From Marinobacter nauticus (GTDB lineage Bacteria > Pseudomonadota > Gammaproteobacteria > Enterobacterales > Shewanellaceae): 64,000 bases of DNA. The stretch covers positions 186,001 to 250,000 of the forward strand of contig NZ_JAHVJZ010000005.1 in the NCBI RefSeq assembly GCF_019801015.1, read 5' to 3'. Below the pieces are notes generated by a model. The model made no database searches and was not told the DNA's origin. It saw only the letters and a list, made by a program, of their open reading frames with translations. The translations under genes and the position numbers were made by a program. Below are positions 44,139-53,974 of this stretch, piece after piece; position 1 is the stretch's first letter; the number at the start of each line of letters is the position of its first letter.

Positions 44139-45200
44139 TCAGTAGGCGTACGCCCACTTGTGCTGCCAGGCTTCAGGTAGCTTGGCCTGGGCCCAGGCCT
44201 GCTGGCACAGACCACTGACATCATGCCAGCGACGGGCGAGCAGCCACTGCACCAGGGTGTCCCCCATCTGGGGATACTCAATCGGCTCAATGCCGGGGCT
44301 GTGCAGCCAGTGCCCCACTCGCTCTGAATCCAGCGTTTTCATCGACTCAGCGGCCCCCAGCAACTCCAGCGCCAGGGCGTTGGAGAGCTGTTCAAACTGA
44401 CCCTGAAGGGGTTTTAACAGGAGCTTTTTCCCCAGCACCAGCGCCTCTGAGACCAGCTCGAAACCGGCGGAACAGATCACCCCACTGCAACTGGCCAGAT
44501 CCCGCTGGAACCCTTCGCGGCAGAACCCATTCCAGCTCAGGTTCGCAGGCAGTTCGCCCGGCGCTCCACTGCCGTGATAAACCACAAACCGATGGCCACC
44601 CAGGGGCGCCAGCAGAGCGACGATGTCTGACGCCTCCTCAAACGGCAGGTAGACCAGAATTTTGCCGCTCTCCGTCGCAGCGGGCTCAATCGTTTCGATA
44701 AAGGGGGGCAGCAGGTCGCAACCAAAATGGTGCCAATGACAACCAAGGGCCACGCTGGTGGGGGCGAAATACTTCATGATCAACCGGTTATGCCAGCGCT
44801 CACCGGTGATCGGCACCTTGTGGTTAAAGGCGTTCTGATGGCTGATGCCGATGCAGGGTTTGCCCTGGCGTCGGGCTGCCCAGGCAGATATCGGCTCAAA
44901 ATCATTGAGCACCAGGTCATAGCCGGACAGGTCCAGGGTGCGCACATCCTGCCAGAGCGCCCACAGTTTGTTGTCCATCGCGGTACCGAGCAGACTGATC
45001 TGCCCTTTTCGGGTGGCGAAACTCAACCCCCGTTTGCACTGGAAATCACCAAACGGCTCCATATCAAAGAACTGCTCCCGGGGACGACCGGAGAACAGGT
45101 AATCCACTTCCACTCCGGCACGGGCGAGCGCCGGGGCAATCACCCGGGCGCGGGTCAGATGCCCGTTGCCGGTGCCCTGCACACCATAAAGAATCCGCAT
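44139..45200 (-). CDS. MJ1255/VC2487-type glycosyltransferase
   Basis: A 353-residue GT-B-fold protein of the MJ1255/VC2487 family. The start MRILYGVQGTGNGHLTRA is the diagnostic GxGxGHxxRA nucleotide-sugar motif; the second domain has VYHGSG...ICSAGFELVSEALVLGKKLLLKPLQGQFEQ, the conserved donor-binding SGG-like/QxEQ region. The product glycan or lipid is unknown. The PAP2-family gene lies 18 bases upstream on the same strand, an association I recall from Vibrio and Shewanella, so a lipid-linked sugar or phospholipid-sugar pathway is inferred. Confidence 0.85.
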   Translation of the reverse strand: MRILYGVQGTGNGHLTRARVIAPALARAGVEVDYLFSGRPREQFFDMEPFGDFQCKRGLSFATRKGQISLLGTAMDNKLWALWQDVRTLDLSGYDLVLNDFEPISAWAARRQGKPCIGISHQNAFNHKVPITGERWHNRLIMKYFAPTSVALGCHWHHFGCDLLPPFIETIEPAATESGKILVYLPFEEASDIVALLAPLGGHRFVVYHGSGAPGELPANLSWNGFCREGFQRDLASCSGVICSAGFELVSEALVLGKKLLLKPLQGQFEQLSNALALELLGAAESMKTLDSERVGHWLHSPGIEPIEYPQMGDTLVQWLLARRWHDVSGLCQQAWAQAKLPEAWQHKWAYAY

Positions 45201-45218
45201 TGCCGCTCCTTTCCTTTG

Positions 45219-45740
45219 TTAAAACTGTGTCCAGTACAGGCCCAGATGGCCGGCCCACAACCCCAGCGTGGCGCCCGCAACAATGTCCCCGGGGTAGTGC
45301 ACACCCAAGAGCACCCGGGACAGCCCCACCAGTGCCGCCCAGCCGTAAGCCAGAACCGCCAGAGGCGGCCAATACCAGGCCAGCAGGGTGGCAAAGAGGA
45401 ACGCGGCGGCACTGTGGCCGGAAGGCAGACTGAATTTATCGTGAGGATCAACCGCCGCCACGACACCGCCCATGTTGTGGCAGGGTCGGGCCCGCTTCAG
45501 GGTATTCTTAAGCAGCCAGTAAAGGGGCAGCTCCAGCGCGTATGCCACCAGCCCCGCCAGCAAGAACTGCTGGCCACGCATCCCACCGGCCTCTGCGAGC
45601 AACAGGGCCATCAGCAGATAGCCCGCCCCATCGCCGCTGAGTGAGACCCAACGTGCCGCCGGGCGCCAGTAATGAGGGGCAGGCATGGCCTGCAGACGCG
45701 TCATCAGCCCCCGGTCTAACGAATCCAATGTTTGCCACAT
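45219..45740 (-). CDS. PAP2-family membrane phosphatase
   Basis: A 173-residue integral phosphatase of the PAP2 superfamily. The three signature motifs are KNTLKRARPC (K-x6-RP), SLPSGHSAAAF (PSGH) and SRVLLGVHYPGDIVAG (SR-x5-H-x3-D). Five hydrophobic segments surround them. Likely a lipid phosphatase or undecaprenyl-pyrophosphatase-like enzyme. Start at 45740 is chosen because GGAGG precedes it; another ATG at 45767 is possible. Forms an operon with the glycosyltransferase. Confidence 0.88.
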   Translation of the reverse strand: MWQTLDSLDRGLMTRLQAMPAPHYWRPAARWVSLSGDGAGYLLMALLLAEAGGMRGQQFLLAGLVAYALELPLYWLLKNTLKRARPCHNMGGVVAAVDPHDKFSLPSGHSAAAFLFATLLAWYWPPLAVLAYGWAALVGLSRVLLGVHYPGDIVAGATLGLWAGHLGLYWTQF

Positions 45741-45956
45741 AAGGTCGTCCTCCCGACATTTGCCCATCAAGCTAGAGCGGCGGGATGACAGCGCATTGAC
45801 AGTGCAGGGACACAAAGATGAACGCCGTGCGACCGTTCTGTGACAGTGAATGCGAATAAAAACCGGGCAATATCCTCCGTCGGCATTGCAAAGCCCCGGT
45901 TTTTCATTACTTTGAAGGCAAAGCCCCCTATCCAGCGCGTAACGCGAGGAGCCCAC

Positions 45957-46442
45957 ATGCATTACAACACCTCTGAACTCTGCGATCTCTTTGGAGACCA
46001 GGTGGATGTGGTCGAGCCCATGTTCAGCAACTTTGGCGGACGCCCCTCCTTTGGCGGGCAGTTGCGTACCGTCAAATGCTTTGAGGATTGCAGTGCCATC
46101 CTCGAAGCCCTGGATCAGGACGGCGCTGGCAAAGTGCTGCTGGTGGACGGCGGCGGCTCAATGCGGCGGGCACTGATCGACGCCGACATAGCCACCCTGG
46201 CGGTCAATAACCACTGGGAAGGCCTGGTGATCTACGGCTCGGTTCGGGATGTTGATGCACTGGAAGAGATGGATTTGGGCATCATGGCGCTGGCGTCCAT
46301 TCCGGTGGGGGCTGGCGAAAACGCAGAGGGCAGCCTGGACGTTCCGGTCAACTTTGGCGGCGTGACCTTCCTGCCGGAGGATCACCTCTATGTCGACAGC
46401 ACCGGCATCATCCTCTCTCAGGACCCGCTGGACATCGAATGA
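45957..46442 (+). CDS. rraA: RNase E inhibitor RraA
   Basis: RraA (161 residues, E. coli 161) binds the C-terminal scaffold of RNase E and lowers its activity. [61 protein letters not shown] and [12 protein letters not shown] are the conserved RraA blocks. The start at 45957 has GAGGAG upstream. Its stop overlaps the arginase-family start (ATGA at 46439-46442). Confidence 0.96.
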   Translation: MHYNTSELCDLFGDQVDVVEPMFSNFGGRPSFGGQLRTVKCFEDCSAILEALDQDGAGKVLLVDGGGSMRRALIDADIATLAVNNHWEGLVIYGSVRDVDALEEMDLGIMALASIPVGAGENAEGSLDVPVNFGGVTFLPEDHLYVDSTGIILSQDPLDIE

Positions 46443-47491
46443 TGCTGAACTTAGCCACCGAACGGACCCTGGCGGCCTACTGCACCCATCGCTCCGGCGA
46501 ACAACATCTGGGGGAGCACCTGTTATTGCCTCAGGGCAGCGTTCTGGAAGACGCCCTGATTCAGGCCCGCACCGATGGTGCCCGCTATGTGCTGCTGGGG
46601 GTGCCAGAAGATATCGGCCCCCGGGCCAACTGTGGCCGAGGCGGCAGCGATGCCGCCTGGGACAGCTTTCTCTCTTTGTTCCTCAACCTTCAGGCCAACG
46701 ATTTCTGCGACGGCTCCGACATTCTGCTGCTGGGCAGCATCGAGGTGAGTGACCTGCAGGCAGACGCTGAGTTGCTGGACAACCAGCAGGCGGAGCCGCT
46801 GGCCCGCCTGCGGGAGCTGACCGCGGAGCTGGATTCGCGCCTGGCTCCGGTAATTCAGGCGATCGTCGCCGCCGGCCTGGAGCCGATAGTGATCGGCGGT
46901 GGCCACAATAACGCTTACCCCCTGTTGCTCGGCGCCAGCCTGGCCCTGGATAAGCCCTTGGCCGCCATCAATCTCGACCCCCACGCCGATTTTCGCGCCA
47001 CCGAAGGCCGCCACAGTGGCAACGGCTTTGCCTACGCCTGGAAAGCGGGCGCCCTGAACAGTTACCGCGTTATTGGTCTGCATGAGCAAAAGAACAACGC
47101 GGCGGCGCTGGAGCAGATGCGCAGTCTTGGCATCCACTTCTCCACCTTTCAGCAGGTTTGGATTCGTCGGCACAGCACCCTGACCCAGGTACTGGATGAA
47201 GCGCTGGCCGAGCTGGCTATCCAGCCCCGCCCCCTGGGGATTGAGCTGGATATGGACGCCATCGAATCAATGCCATCGTCAGCGGAGTCCCGCATCGGTG
47301 TGCCGATGTTGGATGCCTGCCATGTTATCTATCGGCTGGCGCAATACCGGGATACCCGTTACCTCCACCTGTGCGAAGCGGCACCCCGATGCCACAGCGC
47401 CGGTGAAATTGCCGGGCGCAGAGCCGTAGGCCAGGCCTTGTCAGAACTGGTGCTCAGTTACCTGTCCGGACGCGCCAACGCCACCATCTGA
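46439..47491 (+). CDS. Arginase-family ureohydrolase (formimidoylglutamase-like)
   Basis: A 350-residue arginase-superfamily enzyme. The Mn-binding regions are GGGHNNAYP (usual GGDH), NLDPHADFR (usual DAHxD) and [10 protein letters not shown] (usual SxDxDxxDP). The di-Mn ligand His, Asp-x-His-x-Asp and Asp-x-Asp pairs are kept, but the third motif lacks the usual DP. The variant motif set is like that of formimidoylglutamase-like proteins of Shewanella and Vibrio. No hut gene is present. Substrate unknown. Translationally coupled to rraA by a 4-base overlap. Confidence 0.82.
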   Translation: MMLNLATERTLAAYCTHRSGEQHLGEHLLLPQGSVLEDALIQARTDGARYVLLGVPEDIGPRANCGRGGSDAAWDSFLSLFLNLQANDFCDGSDILLLGSIEVSDLQADAELLDNQQAEPLARLRELTAELDSRLAPVIQAIVAAGLEPIVIGGGHNNAYPLLLGASLALDKPLAAINLDPHADFRATEGRHSGNGFAYAWKAGALNSYRVIGLHEQKNNAAALEQMRSLGIHFSTFQQVWIRRHSTLTQVLDEALAELAIQPRPLGIELDMDAIESMPSSAESRIGVPMLDACHVIYRLAQYRDTRYLHLCEAAPRCHSAGEIAGRRAVGQALSELVLSYLSGRANATI

Positions 47492-47495
47492 GTCG

Positions 47496-49415
47496 TCATA
47501 CCGGGGCCGGCCCATCTTCCGGCCCCAGTGGGCGGGGCGCCAGCAGAGCAAAGCCCTGCACCCCATCCACGCCGAGCTGCCAGAGCCGCTCTGCCAGCTC
47601 CCGCGATTCCACCTGTTCCGCCACCACCCACACCCCTCGGGCATGCGCGGCTGCAACCATCATTTCGATAAGGTCGCCCCCCTCTTCCAGCACGTGCCGG
47701 GTGTAGGCGGCGTCCAGCTTGATGCCGGTGAGCCCGGGCTGCATCAGCAACGGTAAGCCGGACGGCGAGGTGTGATCGAGCCAGACCGGCACCCCCAATT
47801 CCGCCATCACATGGATGAACTGGCCGGTCATCTCCGGTTCCACCAGATACGCCCGCTCCGGCAGTTCCAGCGCCACCGTGCCCAGGCGGCTCTGGAGCTG
47901 ACGCCGAAGTTCTGGCAGAAACAGTGGATCCAGTACCGACTCCACCGTCAGGTTGACCGACAACATCCCCTCCCAGGCCGGGCGCTGCATCAGCGTGTGC
48001 AGAATCAGTCTGTCCAGTGCCTGATGGCGCTGCTGCCGGGCCACCATCACCATCACCGGGCCGGGCGCCACCCAACGCTCACCGTCATGGAAACGGGCCA
48101 GCACTTCCTTAAACAGGGCCTCACCATCCTGGCGTAACGCAGGCTGTGCCAGCAATCTGGGGCTGCACGCCAGCAGCCGGGAGAGTTGTTGCTCCTGCTG
48201 TTGCAGACTGGCCACCTCCGCCGTAGTGCCTTTGCCCAACAGATAGAGGCTGTCCTCCGAGCGGCCCAGCGCCTCTGAAAGCTGACTTTCCAGTGCCGCT
48301 TCCAGCGGGCCTTGTGGCTCATCCAGCTGGTAATGACGGGCCACCAGCAGCACACGCTGCCCACCCCACTGGCGCAGTGCCACCAGCACCCGCTGGCGCA
48401 GTTCCCCCTCCCCTTGCGCCAGGTCCGCTGGCGTGCCGCCAGGAAGCAGCAGCATAAAGTCGGCAAAGCCGATTCGGTAGGTGCGGGCATTGGGCTGCTT
48501 AAGCGCCCATTCATTGAGAATGTCCGCCAGCTGTTGCATCAGGGTCTGCTCGCAGGCGACGCCACTGGCCAGCTCCACCTTCTCCAGCCCGACCAGATGC
48601 AACCGGGCTACCATGCCGCCATCCAGCTCCCGATCTCTGAGCAGTTGGCACAGTCGCTTTCTGGCCCGGGTCAGGTTACCCAGTCCGGTGTCGGCATCCA
48701 GCAGAGTTTGCTGGCGCAGCCGGTCTATCCGCTGGCACTGCTCCTTAAACAGCGCTTCGGAGGTGGTCACCATCTGGTTCATCGCCAGCACCAGCGAGCG
48801 CAATTCACGGATCCTGGGCAGCTCAGGCTGGCGCAGATAGCGGCGCTTGCGAATGCCATCGGCCTGTCGGCGCGCGGCTTCCAGCGGCTCCAGTACGCGC
48901 CTCAGCAGCATGGCACCGACGCCAATGGCCACCATCGCCAGTGCGATGGCAATCCAAAGGGAACGCTCGGTCAGGCGCCAGAGGTGGTCCTGCGCCCGGG
49001 CCGGACTGGCCTGCACCCGGAGCGTGGCAATGGTGGTCCAGCCCCCGGCCACCTCGGTCTCCATCACCGGTGCCTCAAGTGGAAACGCCCGCCGGAACCA
49101 GCCTGGGGTCTCCTCCCCGAAAGCCACGCTCTCCCGTTCAATGCGCCGGTCGCCGGCCAACTCCTCCACTTTGAGCAGGCTGTACTCGCCGCTGTCGTAA
49201 ATGGCGTCCACCATCGAACCGGCCAGCACCCAGTCCTGATCGCCCAGCACCGGGGTCAACGACAGCCCAAGGGACGTGGCCGTATCAGAGGCATGCACCG
49301 CCAGCTGGTCACTCAGGTAACTTTGCGTCGTGCGTAAATAGAGCCACAGGCTGCTGGCCGTTAAGCTGCTGACCAGCACCACCAAGGCAATCAAAAGCAC
49401 TCGAAACAAGGTCAT
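47496..49415 (-). CDS. lapD: LapD-type c-di-GMP receptor with degenerate GGDEF and EAL domains
   Basis: A 639-residue inner-membrane receptor. TM1 (residues 6-28) and TM2 (near 150-170) bracket a periplasmic LapD/MoxY-N domain, followed by HAMP, a GGDEF domain and an EAL domain. The GGDEF signature is degenerate (RIGFADFMLLLPG) and the EAL motif is missing (ELPERAYLVEPEM), so it should bind but not make or degrade c-di-GMP. In Pseudomonas LapD, ligand-bound receptor sequesters the protease LapG and keeps the adhesin LapA at the surface. The lapG gene lies directly upstream with an ATGA overlap, confirming the pair. Confidence 0.92.
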   Translation of the reverse strand: MTLFRVLLIALVVLVSSLTASSLWLYLRTTQSYLSDQLAVHASDTATSLGLSLTPVLGDQDWVLAGSMVDAIYDSGEYSLLKVEELAGDRRIERESVAFGEETPGWFRRAFPLEAPVMETEVAGGWTTIATLRVQASPARAQDHLWRLTERSLWIAIALAMVAIGVGAMLLRRVLEPLEAARRQADGIRKRRYLRQPELPRIRELRSLVLAMNQMVTTSEALFKEQCQRIDRLRQQTLLDADTGLGNLTRARKRLCQLLRDRELDGGMVARLHLVGLEKVELASGVACEQTLMQQLADILNEWALKQPNARTYRIGFADFMLLLPGGTPADLAQGEGELRQRVLVALRQWGGQRVLLVARHYQLDEPQGPLEAALESQLSEALGRSEDSLYLLGKGTTAEVASLQQQEQQLSRLLACSPRLLAQPALRQDGEALFKEVLARFHDGERWVAPGPVMVMVARQQRHQALDRLILHTLMQRPAWEGMLSVNLTVESVLDPLFLPELRRQLQSRLGTVALELPERAYLVEPEMTGQFIHVMAELGVPVWLDHTSPSGLPLLMQPGLTGIKLDAAYTRHVLEEGGDLIEMMVAAAHARGVWVVAEQVESRELAERLWQLGVDGVQGFALLAPRPLGPEDGPAPV

Positions 49416-50086
49416 GCGCCTTCCTCCTCACCCTCGATGGTGATGCGCTCCACCAGGTCCTGCCACAGATCTACCCCGCTTTCGCCGGACTTGAGCCGCA
49501 CCCCCTGGTCGAACGCCCGCGCCCGCCAGAGCCCTTCCCCGTTAAAACTGTAAACCGGCACCAGATCGGGCCGCTCATTACCTGGCCGGATGGCGGGGTC
49601 CAGGTTATCCAGCACCAGCGGCATGGCGCCGGGCTCCGGCAGAAAGGTGAGCACCATATGGGCCTGATTGAGGGTGACGGCTTTGGCGTAGGTCAGGCGC
49701 ATCTGCTCGGCCTCCACCCCCAGTACCCGCAGAGTGAAATACTTGGCAATGGCAAAGTCCTCACAGTCGCCTCCGCCACTGCCGACAAACTCCAGCGGCG
49801 TGGCCCAGTAGTCCGGTTGCCCCCAGTGAGTCTGGTCATCCACAAAGGTCATCCGGTTAAAGTGGTCATTGACCCGCTGCAGGCGCTCATCAATCGGACG
49901 CTCCACCCCTTGCTCCGTCTCAATAAACGCCGCCAGGGCCTCCGCCCGCTTGCGCCCCTCTGCACCAAAGCGCGCCTCCAGCGCATCCAGGCGCTGTGGC
50001 GAGAAGAACCGTCGCCACTGGTTCGAGGGCGAATCGGCAAGCAGTGGCAAGCTCAGTAACAGGGCCAGGACAATGGTCAGACGCAC
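49412..50086 (-). CDS. lapG: LapG-type periplasmic cysteine protease
   Basis: LapG (224 residues) is a bacterial transglutaminase-like cysteine proteinase that cleaves the N-terminal retention domain of LapA-type adhesins. The catalytic Cys lies in GGGDCEDFAIAKY, His in NQAHMVL and Asp in VLDNLDPAI. A signal peptide (MRLTIVLALLLSLPLLA) sends it to the periplasm. The start is GTG at 50086 with a weak ribosome site. The gene overlaps lapD by 4 bases. No LapA adhesin is within the window. Confidence 0.93.
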   Translation of the reverse strand: MRLTIVLALLLSLPLLADSPSNQWRRFFSPQRLDALEARFGAEGRKRAEALAAFIETEQGVERPIDERLQRVNDHFNRMTFVDDQTHWGQPDYWATPLEFVGSGGGDCEDFAIAKYFTLRVLGVEAEQMRLTYAKAVTLNQAHMVLTFLPEPGAMPLVLDNLDPAIRPGNERPDLVPVYSFNGEGLWRARAFDQGVRLKSGESGVDLWQDLVERITIEGEEEGA

Positions 50087-50240
50087 CGGGGATCACAGGG
50101 TTGATGAGCTTGAGCTTTTGGCAGGATCACAGTTCAGGAAGTAGACAGGGTCCCGGGGCTCAAGCAACGTTTCTGTTAATTGGTTTAAAGTGTAGACTGT
50201 GGCCCCAACGTAAAGATGGCTGCACAGGATTGAGAACAGC

Positions 50241-50996
50241 ATGGCCGACGGCGCTGACAAGAAAACTCATTTTGGCTACCAGCAAGTAGACAAAACCAAG
50301 AAAGCGGAGATGGTGGCGGACGTGTTCCACTCCGTCGCGTCCAAGTACGACCTGATGAACGACCTGATGTCCTTCGGCGTTCACCGCTACTGGAAGCGTT
50401 TTACCATTGAGTGCGCGGCTGCACGCCCGGGCATGAAAGTCCTGGATCTGGCCGGTGGCACCGGTGACCTGACCGCCAAATTCTCCCACCTAGTGGGTGA
50501 GACAGGCGAAGTGGTTCTGGCGGACATCAACGACTCCATGCTGAAAGTGGGTCGCGCCAAGCTCCACGACCTGGGTGTCGTAGGCAACGTGAGCTACGTT
50601 CAGGCCAATGCCGAAGCCCTGCCCTTCCCGGACAACCACTTCGACATCATTACCATCGCTTTCGGCCTGCGTAACGTCACCGAAAAAGAGAAGGCTCTGC
50701 GATCCATGCAGCGCATCCTGAAGCCCGGTGGCAAGCTGCTGGTGCTGGAATTCTCCAAGCCGCAAAACGCGGTGATGCAGAAGGCCTATGACTTCTACAG
50801 CTTCCAGGTGATCCCGCGTATGGGCTCCATGGTGGCGGGCGATGCCGAGTCTTACCGCTACCTGTCCGAATCCATCCGCATGCATCCGGATCAGGAAACC
50901 CTGAAACAGCTGATGCTGGACGCCGGCTTCGATCAGGCTGACTACGTCAACATGACCAACGGCGTTGTCGCGCTGCACCGCGGCTACAAGTTCTGA
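50241..50996 (+). CDS. ubiE: Ubiquinone/menaquinone biosynthesis C-methyltransferase
   Basis: UbiE (251 residues, same as E. coli) methylates demethylmenaquinone and a ubiquinone intermediate. [31 protein letters not shown] is conserved, and SAM motif I is [15 protein letters not shown], followed by [14 protein letters not shown] and [17 protein letters not shown] (post-I and motif II). Heads the ubiE-ubiJ-ubiB operon, as in E. coli. Confidence 0.97.
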   Translation: MADGADKKTHFGYQQVDKTKKAEMVADVFHSVASKYDLMNDLMSFGVHRYWKRFTIECAAARPGMKVLDLAGGTGDLTAKFSHLVGETGEVVLADINDSMLKVGRAKLHDLGVVGNVSYVQANAEALPFPDNHFDIITIAFGLRNVTEKEKALRSMQRILKPGGKLLVLEFSKPQNAVMQKAYDFYSFQVIPRMGSMVAGDAESYRYLSESIRMHPDQETLKQLMLDAGFDQADYVNMTNGVVALHRGYKF

Positions 50997-51001
50997 CGCC
51001 A

Positions 51002-51604
51002 ATGCGGATCGCTACCCTGGTGGCCGGGGTAATGGAAACCACCCTGGCCCAACTGTTGCGTTTCCATCCGGAACCGACCCCTCTGGCCCGTTGGCAGGGC
51101 CAGGTGGTCCGTCTCCAATTGAATGAACTCCCCTTCCCCCTCTTCCTGATCCTCCGCGATCCCATCCAGGTCTACAGCCAATACGACGGCGCCACGGATG
51201 CCCAGCTAACCGTCAGCCTGCTGACCCTGCGCCAGCTCTCCCAGGGGGCGTCGCTGTCCACTCTGGTTAAACAGGGCGCGCTGGAGATCGAAGGCGACAT
51301 GCAGCTGGTGGGCAAGCTGGCCAATCTGCTCAGCGCCATCGAGCCGGACCTGGCTGAGCCACTGAGCCACTATCTGGGTGACGGTATGGCCTACCGGGTG
51401 GACCAGCTTGGCCGCAACCTGTTGGCCCGGGCCGAGTCCGACCTGAACCGCCTGCATCAGCACAGTGGGGAAGTGATAAGGGAGGAGTTGCGCCTCGCTC
51501 CGGGCAGCCGCGAAGTGGCCCACTTTGCAGAGCAGGTGGAGGAACTGGCTAAGCGCACTGCCCGCCTGGCAGAGCGACTGGCGCGTCTGGAGCAGCAGAA
51601 ATGA
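51002..51604 (+). CDS. ubiJ: Ubiquinone biosynthesis accessory factor UbiJ
   Basis: UbiJ (200 residues) carries an SCP2 lipid-binding domain that organises the Ubi metabolon. VVRLQLNELPFPLFLILRDP, YSQYDGATDAQLTVSLLTLR and GALEIEGDMQLVGKLANLLSAIEPD are SCP2-domain features, followed by a long basic/acidic helix (LAEQVEELAKRTARLAERLARLEQQK) like the UbiJ C-terminal coiled coil. It starts 5 bases after ubiE and overlaps ubiB by 4 bases. Confidence 0.95.
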   Translation: MRIATLVAGVMETTLAQLLRFHPEPTPLARWQGQVVRLQLNELPFPLFLILRDPIQVYSQYDGATDAQLTVSLLTLRQLSQGASLSTLVKQGALEIEGDMQLVGKLANLLSAIEPDLAEPLSHYLGDGMAYRVDQLGRNLLARAESDLNRLHQHSGEVIREELRLAPGSREVAHFAEQVEELAKRTARLAERLARLEQQK

Positions 51605-53235
51605 CCCTGGCCTCCCTTCGCCGCAGCTGGCAGATTGCCCGTACCCTGCACCGTTACCGATTGCTGGATCTGCTGCCCGAAGATCGCCGCCCGGCGCTCG
51701 CGGTCTGGCTTGATCGCCTGCTGTTCTGGCTGCCCCGCACCGCTGGCGACGAGACCCCGGCGATGCGCCTGAAGCTGGCGCTGCAATCGCTGGGCCCGGT
51801 CTACATTAAATTTGGCCAGATGCTCTCCACCCGCCGCGATCTGCTGCCGGATGATCTGGCCGATGCCCTTGCTCTGTTGCAGGACCAGGTGCCGCCGTTT
51901 GCAGCGGATCAGGCGATCGCCCGCATCGAAGCCGCACTGGGCAAACCGGTGGCCGAGCTGTTCGACGATTTTGACCCCACTCCGCTGGCCTCCGCTTCCG
52001 TGGCGCAGGTGCACACCGCCCGAATCAAAGAGAGTGGCGAAGAGGTGGTGATCAAAGTGGTGCGCCCCGGCATTGAGCCGGTGATCCACGCTGACCTGGC
52101 ACTGATGGGCCAGGTTGCCCGGCTGGTGGCCGCCAGCCCTCAGGGCAAACGGCTGCACCCGGTTGAAGTGGTTGAAGACTACCGTCGCACCATTCTGGCG
52201 GAGCTGGACCTCACCCGGGAAGCGGACAACGCCCAGCGCCTTCGCGCCAACTTTGAGGGCTCCGACGCGCTCTACATTCCGAAAGTGCACGGTCAGTTCA
52301 GCCATCGGGACGTGATGGTGATGGAGCGGATCTACGGCATCCCCGTCACTGACCTCGAGGCACTGAAAGCCCAGGGCACCAATATGAAGGTGCTGGCCGA
52401 ACGCGGGGTGGAGGTGTTCTTTACCCAGGTGTTCCGCGACAACTTCTTCCATGCCGACATGCACCCCGGCAACATCTTTGTCTCCCGCGAGCACCCGGAA
52501 GACCCGATGTACATCGGCATCGACTGCGGCATCGTCGGCCGCCTGTCCGAACAGGACAAGCGGGATATGGCGGAGATCTTCCTCGCCTTCTTCAATCAGG
52601 ACTACAGCCGCCTGGCGCAGATTTTCCTGAAGACCGGATGGGTGGATGCCGAAGCGGACCCCATCGCGTTTGAGCATGCTCTCAAGCAGGTGTTCAGCCC
52701 GCTGGAGAACAAGCCGCTGTCCGAGATCAGTTTCGGCCAGCTGCTGGTGGACCTGTTCCGCACCGCGCATCAGTTCGGCATGGTCGTGAAACCGCAGCTG
52801 GTCCTGCTGGAAAAAACCCTGCTTTATATCGAAGGGTTGGGTCGCCAGCTCTACCCCGAACTGGACCTTTGGGACACCGCCAAGCCGTTCCTGGAACAGT
52901 GGGCGTCCGAACAGATGGGACCGCAGGCCCACTGGCAGCGCCTCAAAGACGCCGCGCCGTTCTGGGCCGAGAAACTGCCGGAACTGCCGGACCTGCTGCA
53001 CGACAATCTGACCCTGGGCCGCACCCTGCTGACCAACCCCCGGCAGGTTCTGGAACCCTACATTCAGGAACGCCGTCGTCAGCACAGAAGCCAAATTTTC
53101 CTCGTAATAGGTGGGTGTTTGGTGATCTCAAGCACAATCCTTGTCGGGAAAACCGTTACAATCTGGCCTTCCGTAGCGTTGGCGATAGCGGGCTTTGTGG
53201 CCTGGATCACTTGTTGGCGGATTAGGAAACCGTGA
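51601..53235 (+). CDS. ubiB: UbiB ATPase-like protein for ubiquinone synthesis
   Basis: UbiB (544 residues; E. coli 546) is an atypical ADCK-type kinase family member needed for ubiquinone hydroxylation steps. The KxGQ motif is KFGQMLSTRRDLLP; the Ala-rich nucleotide loop (PLASASVAQVH), the HADMHPGN catalytic loop, and GIDCGIVG (DFG equivalent) are seen. Two C-terminal transmembrane segments (about 500-540) anchor it. Confidence 0.96.
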   Translation: MTLASLRRSWQIARTLHRYRLLDLLPEDRRPALAVWLDRLLFWLPRTAGDETPAMRLKLALQSLGPVYIKFGQMLSTRRDLLPDDLADALALLQDQVPPFAADQAIARIEAALGKPVAELFDDFDPTPLASASVAQVHTARIKESGEEVVIKVVRPGIEPVIHADLALMGQVARLVAASPQGKRLHPVEVVEDYRRTILAELDLTREADNAQRLRANFEGSDALYIPKVHGQFSHRDVMVMERIYGIPVTDLEALKAQGTNMKVLAERGVEVFFTQVFRDNFFHADMHPGNIFVSREHPEDPMYIGIDCGIVGRLSEQDKRDMAEIFLAFFNQDYSRLAQIFLKTGWVDAEADPIAFEHALKQVFSPLENKPLSEISFGQLLVDLFRTAHQFGMVVKPQLVLLEKTLLYIEGLGRQLYPELDLWDTAKPFLEQWASEQMGPQAHWQRLKDAAPFWAEKLPELPDLLHDNLTLGRTLLTNPRQVLEPYIQERRRQHRSQIFLVIGGCLVISSTILVGKTVTIWPSVALAIAGFVAWITCWRIRKP

Positions 53236-53305
53236 TCAAGCACGGTACACTTGAAGATGATTTCTTAGGCTGATTAACAGCCGCAAACCGTAAATGGGAG
53301 CCACT

Positions 53306-53554
53306 ATGGGCAACATCAGCATCTGGCAACTTCTGATCGTCGCACTGATCGTCGTACTGCTGTTCGGAACCAAGAAACTGCGCGGCATTGGCAGCGATCT
53401 CGGCGGTGCCGTAAAGGGCTTTAAGAAAGCCATGTCCGACGAAGAGCAAGCCGCTGCGGACAAGAAAGCGCTGGAAGACAACGCGAAAGAGACTGCCGCT
53501 CAAAACACCGCTGCCCAGAACACCACTGAGCAGAAGAACAAAGAACAGGCGTAA
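53306..53554 (+). CDS. tatA: Twin-arginine translocase subunit TatA
   Basis: TatA (82 residues) forms the Tat transport pore with one N-terminal TM helix ([17 protein letters not shown]), then the amphipathic helix ([21 protein letters not shown]) and an Ala/Glu/Gln-rich tail. I choose the ATG at 53306 (MGNISIWQ) with GGGAG upstream; one 12 bases upstream is less typical. First of tatABC. Confidence 0.95.
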   Translation: MGNISIWQLLIVALIVVLLFGTKKLRGIGSDLGGAVKGFKKAMSDEEQAAADKKALEDNAKETAAQNTAAQNTTEQKNKEQA

Positions 53555-53560
53555 TCCTTT

Positions 53561-53971
53561 ATGTTCGACGGGTTCGGCTTTTTCGAAATGCTGGTGGTCG
53601 TGGTGCTGGGCCTGATTGTGCTTGGCCCGGAACGACTGCCTGTAGCGGTTCGCACCGTATCTGGCTGGGTTCGCACCATCAAGCGAATGGCCGGTTCCGT
53701 ACGTACCGAGCTGGAACAGGAGCTGAAAATTGAACAGCTCCAGGCGGATCTGAAAAAAGCGGAAGCCAAGGGTCTGAAAGATCTGGACCCCGGCCTGCAG
53801 CAGTCCATTCAGGAGCTGCGGGATGCCGCTCAATCGGTGAACCGTCCCTATGCCACTGACGCTCAGACTCCAGCTCCGGCTGCCGAGTCCAGTGAAGCGC
53901 CTGCGGCAACCGGGGACACTGAGACCAAACCGGCTGCAGCAGCACCGGCTGAGTCCAAACCCAAAGAGTAA
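53561..53971 (+). CDS. tatB: Twin-arginine translocase subunit TatB
   Basis: TatB (136 residues) helps TatC bind Tat signal peptides. [32 protein letters not shown] has the TatB TM helix and conserved GPERLP motif, then a long amphipathic helix and Ala/Pro-rich tail. It starts 6 bases after tatA. Confidence 0.96.
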   Translation: MFDGFGFFEMLVVVVLGLIVLGPERLPVAVRTVSGWVRTIKRMAGSVRTELEQELKIEQLQADLKKAEAKGLKDLDPGLQQSIQELRDAAQSVNRPYATDAQTPAPAAESSEAPAATGDTETKPAAAAPAESKPKE

Positions 53972-53974
53972 TGC

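Noticed and set aside
53294-53305. Earlier ATG of tatA
   Set aside because: GGGAG lies between the two ATGs at the right distance for the second one, and TatA proteins usually begin MG-xISIWQ.
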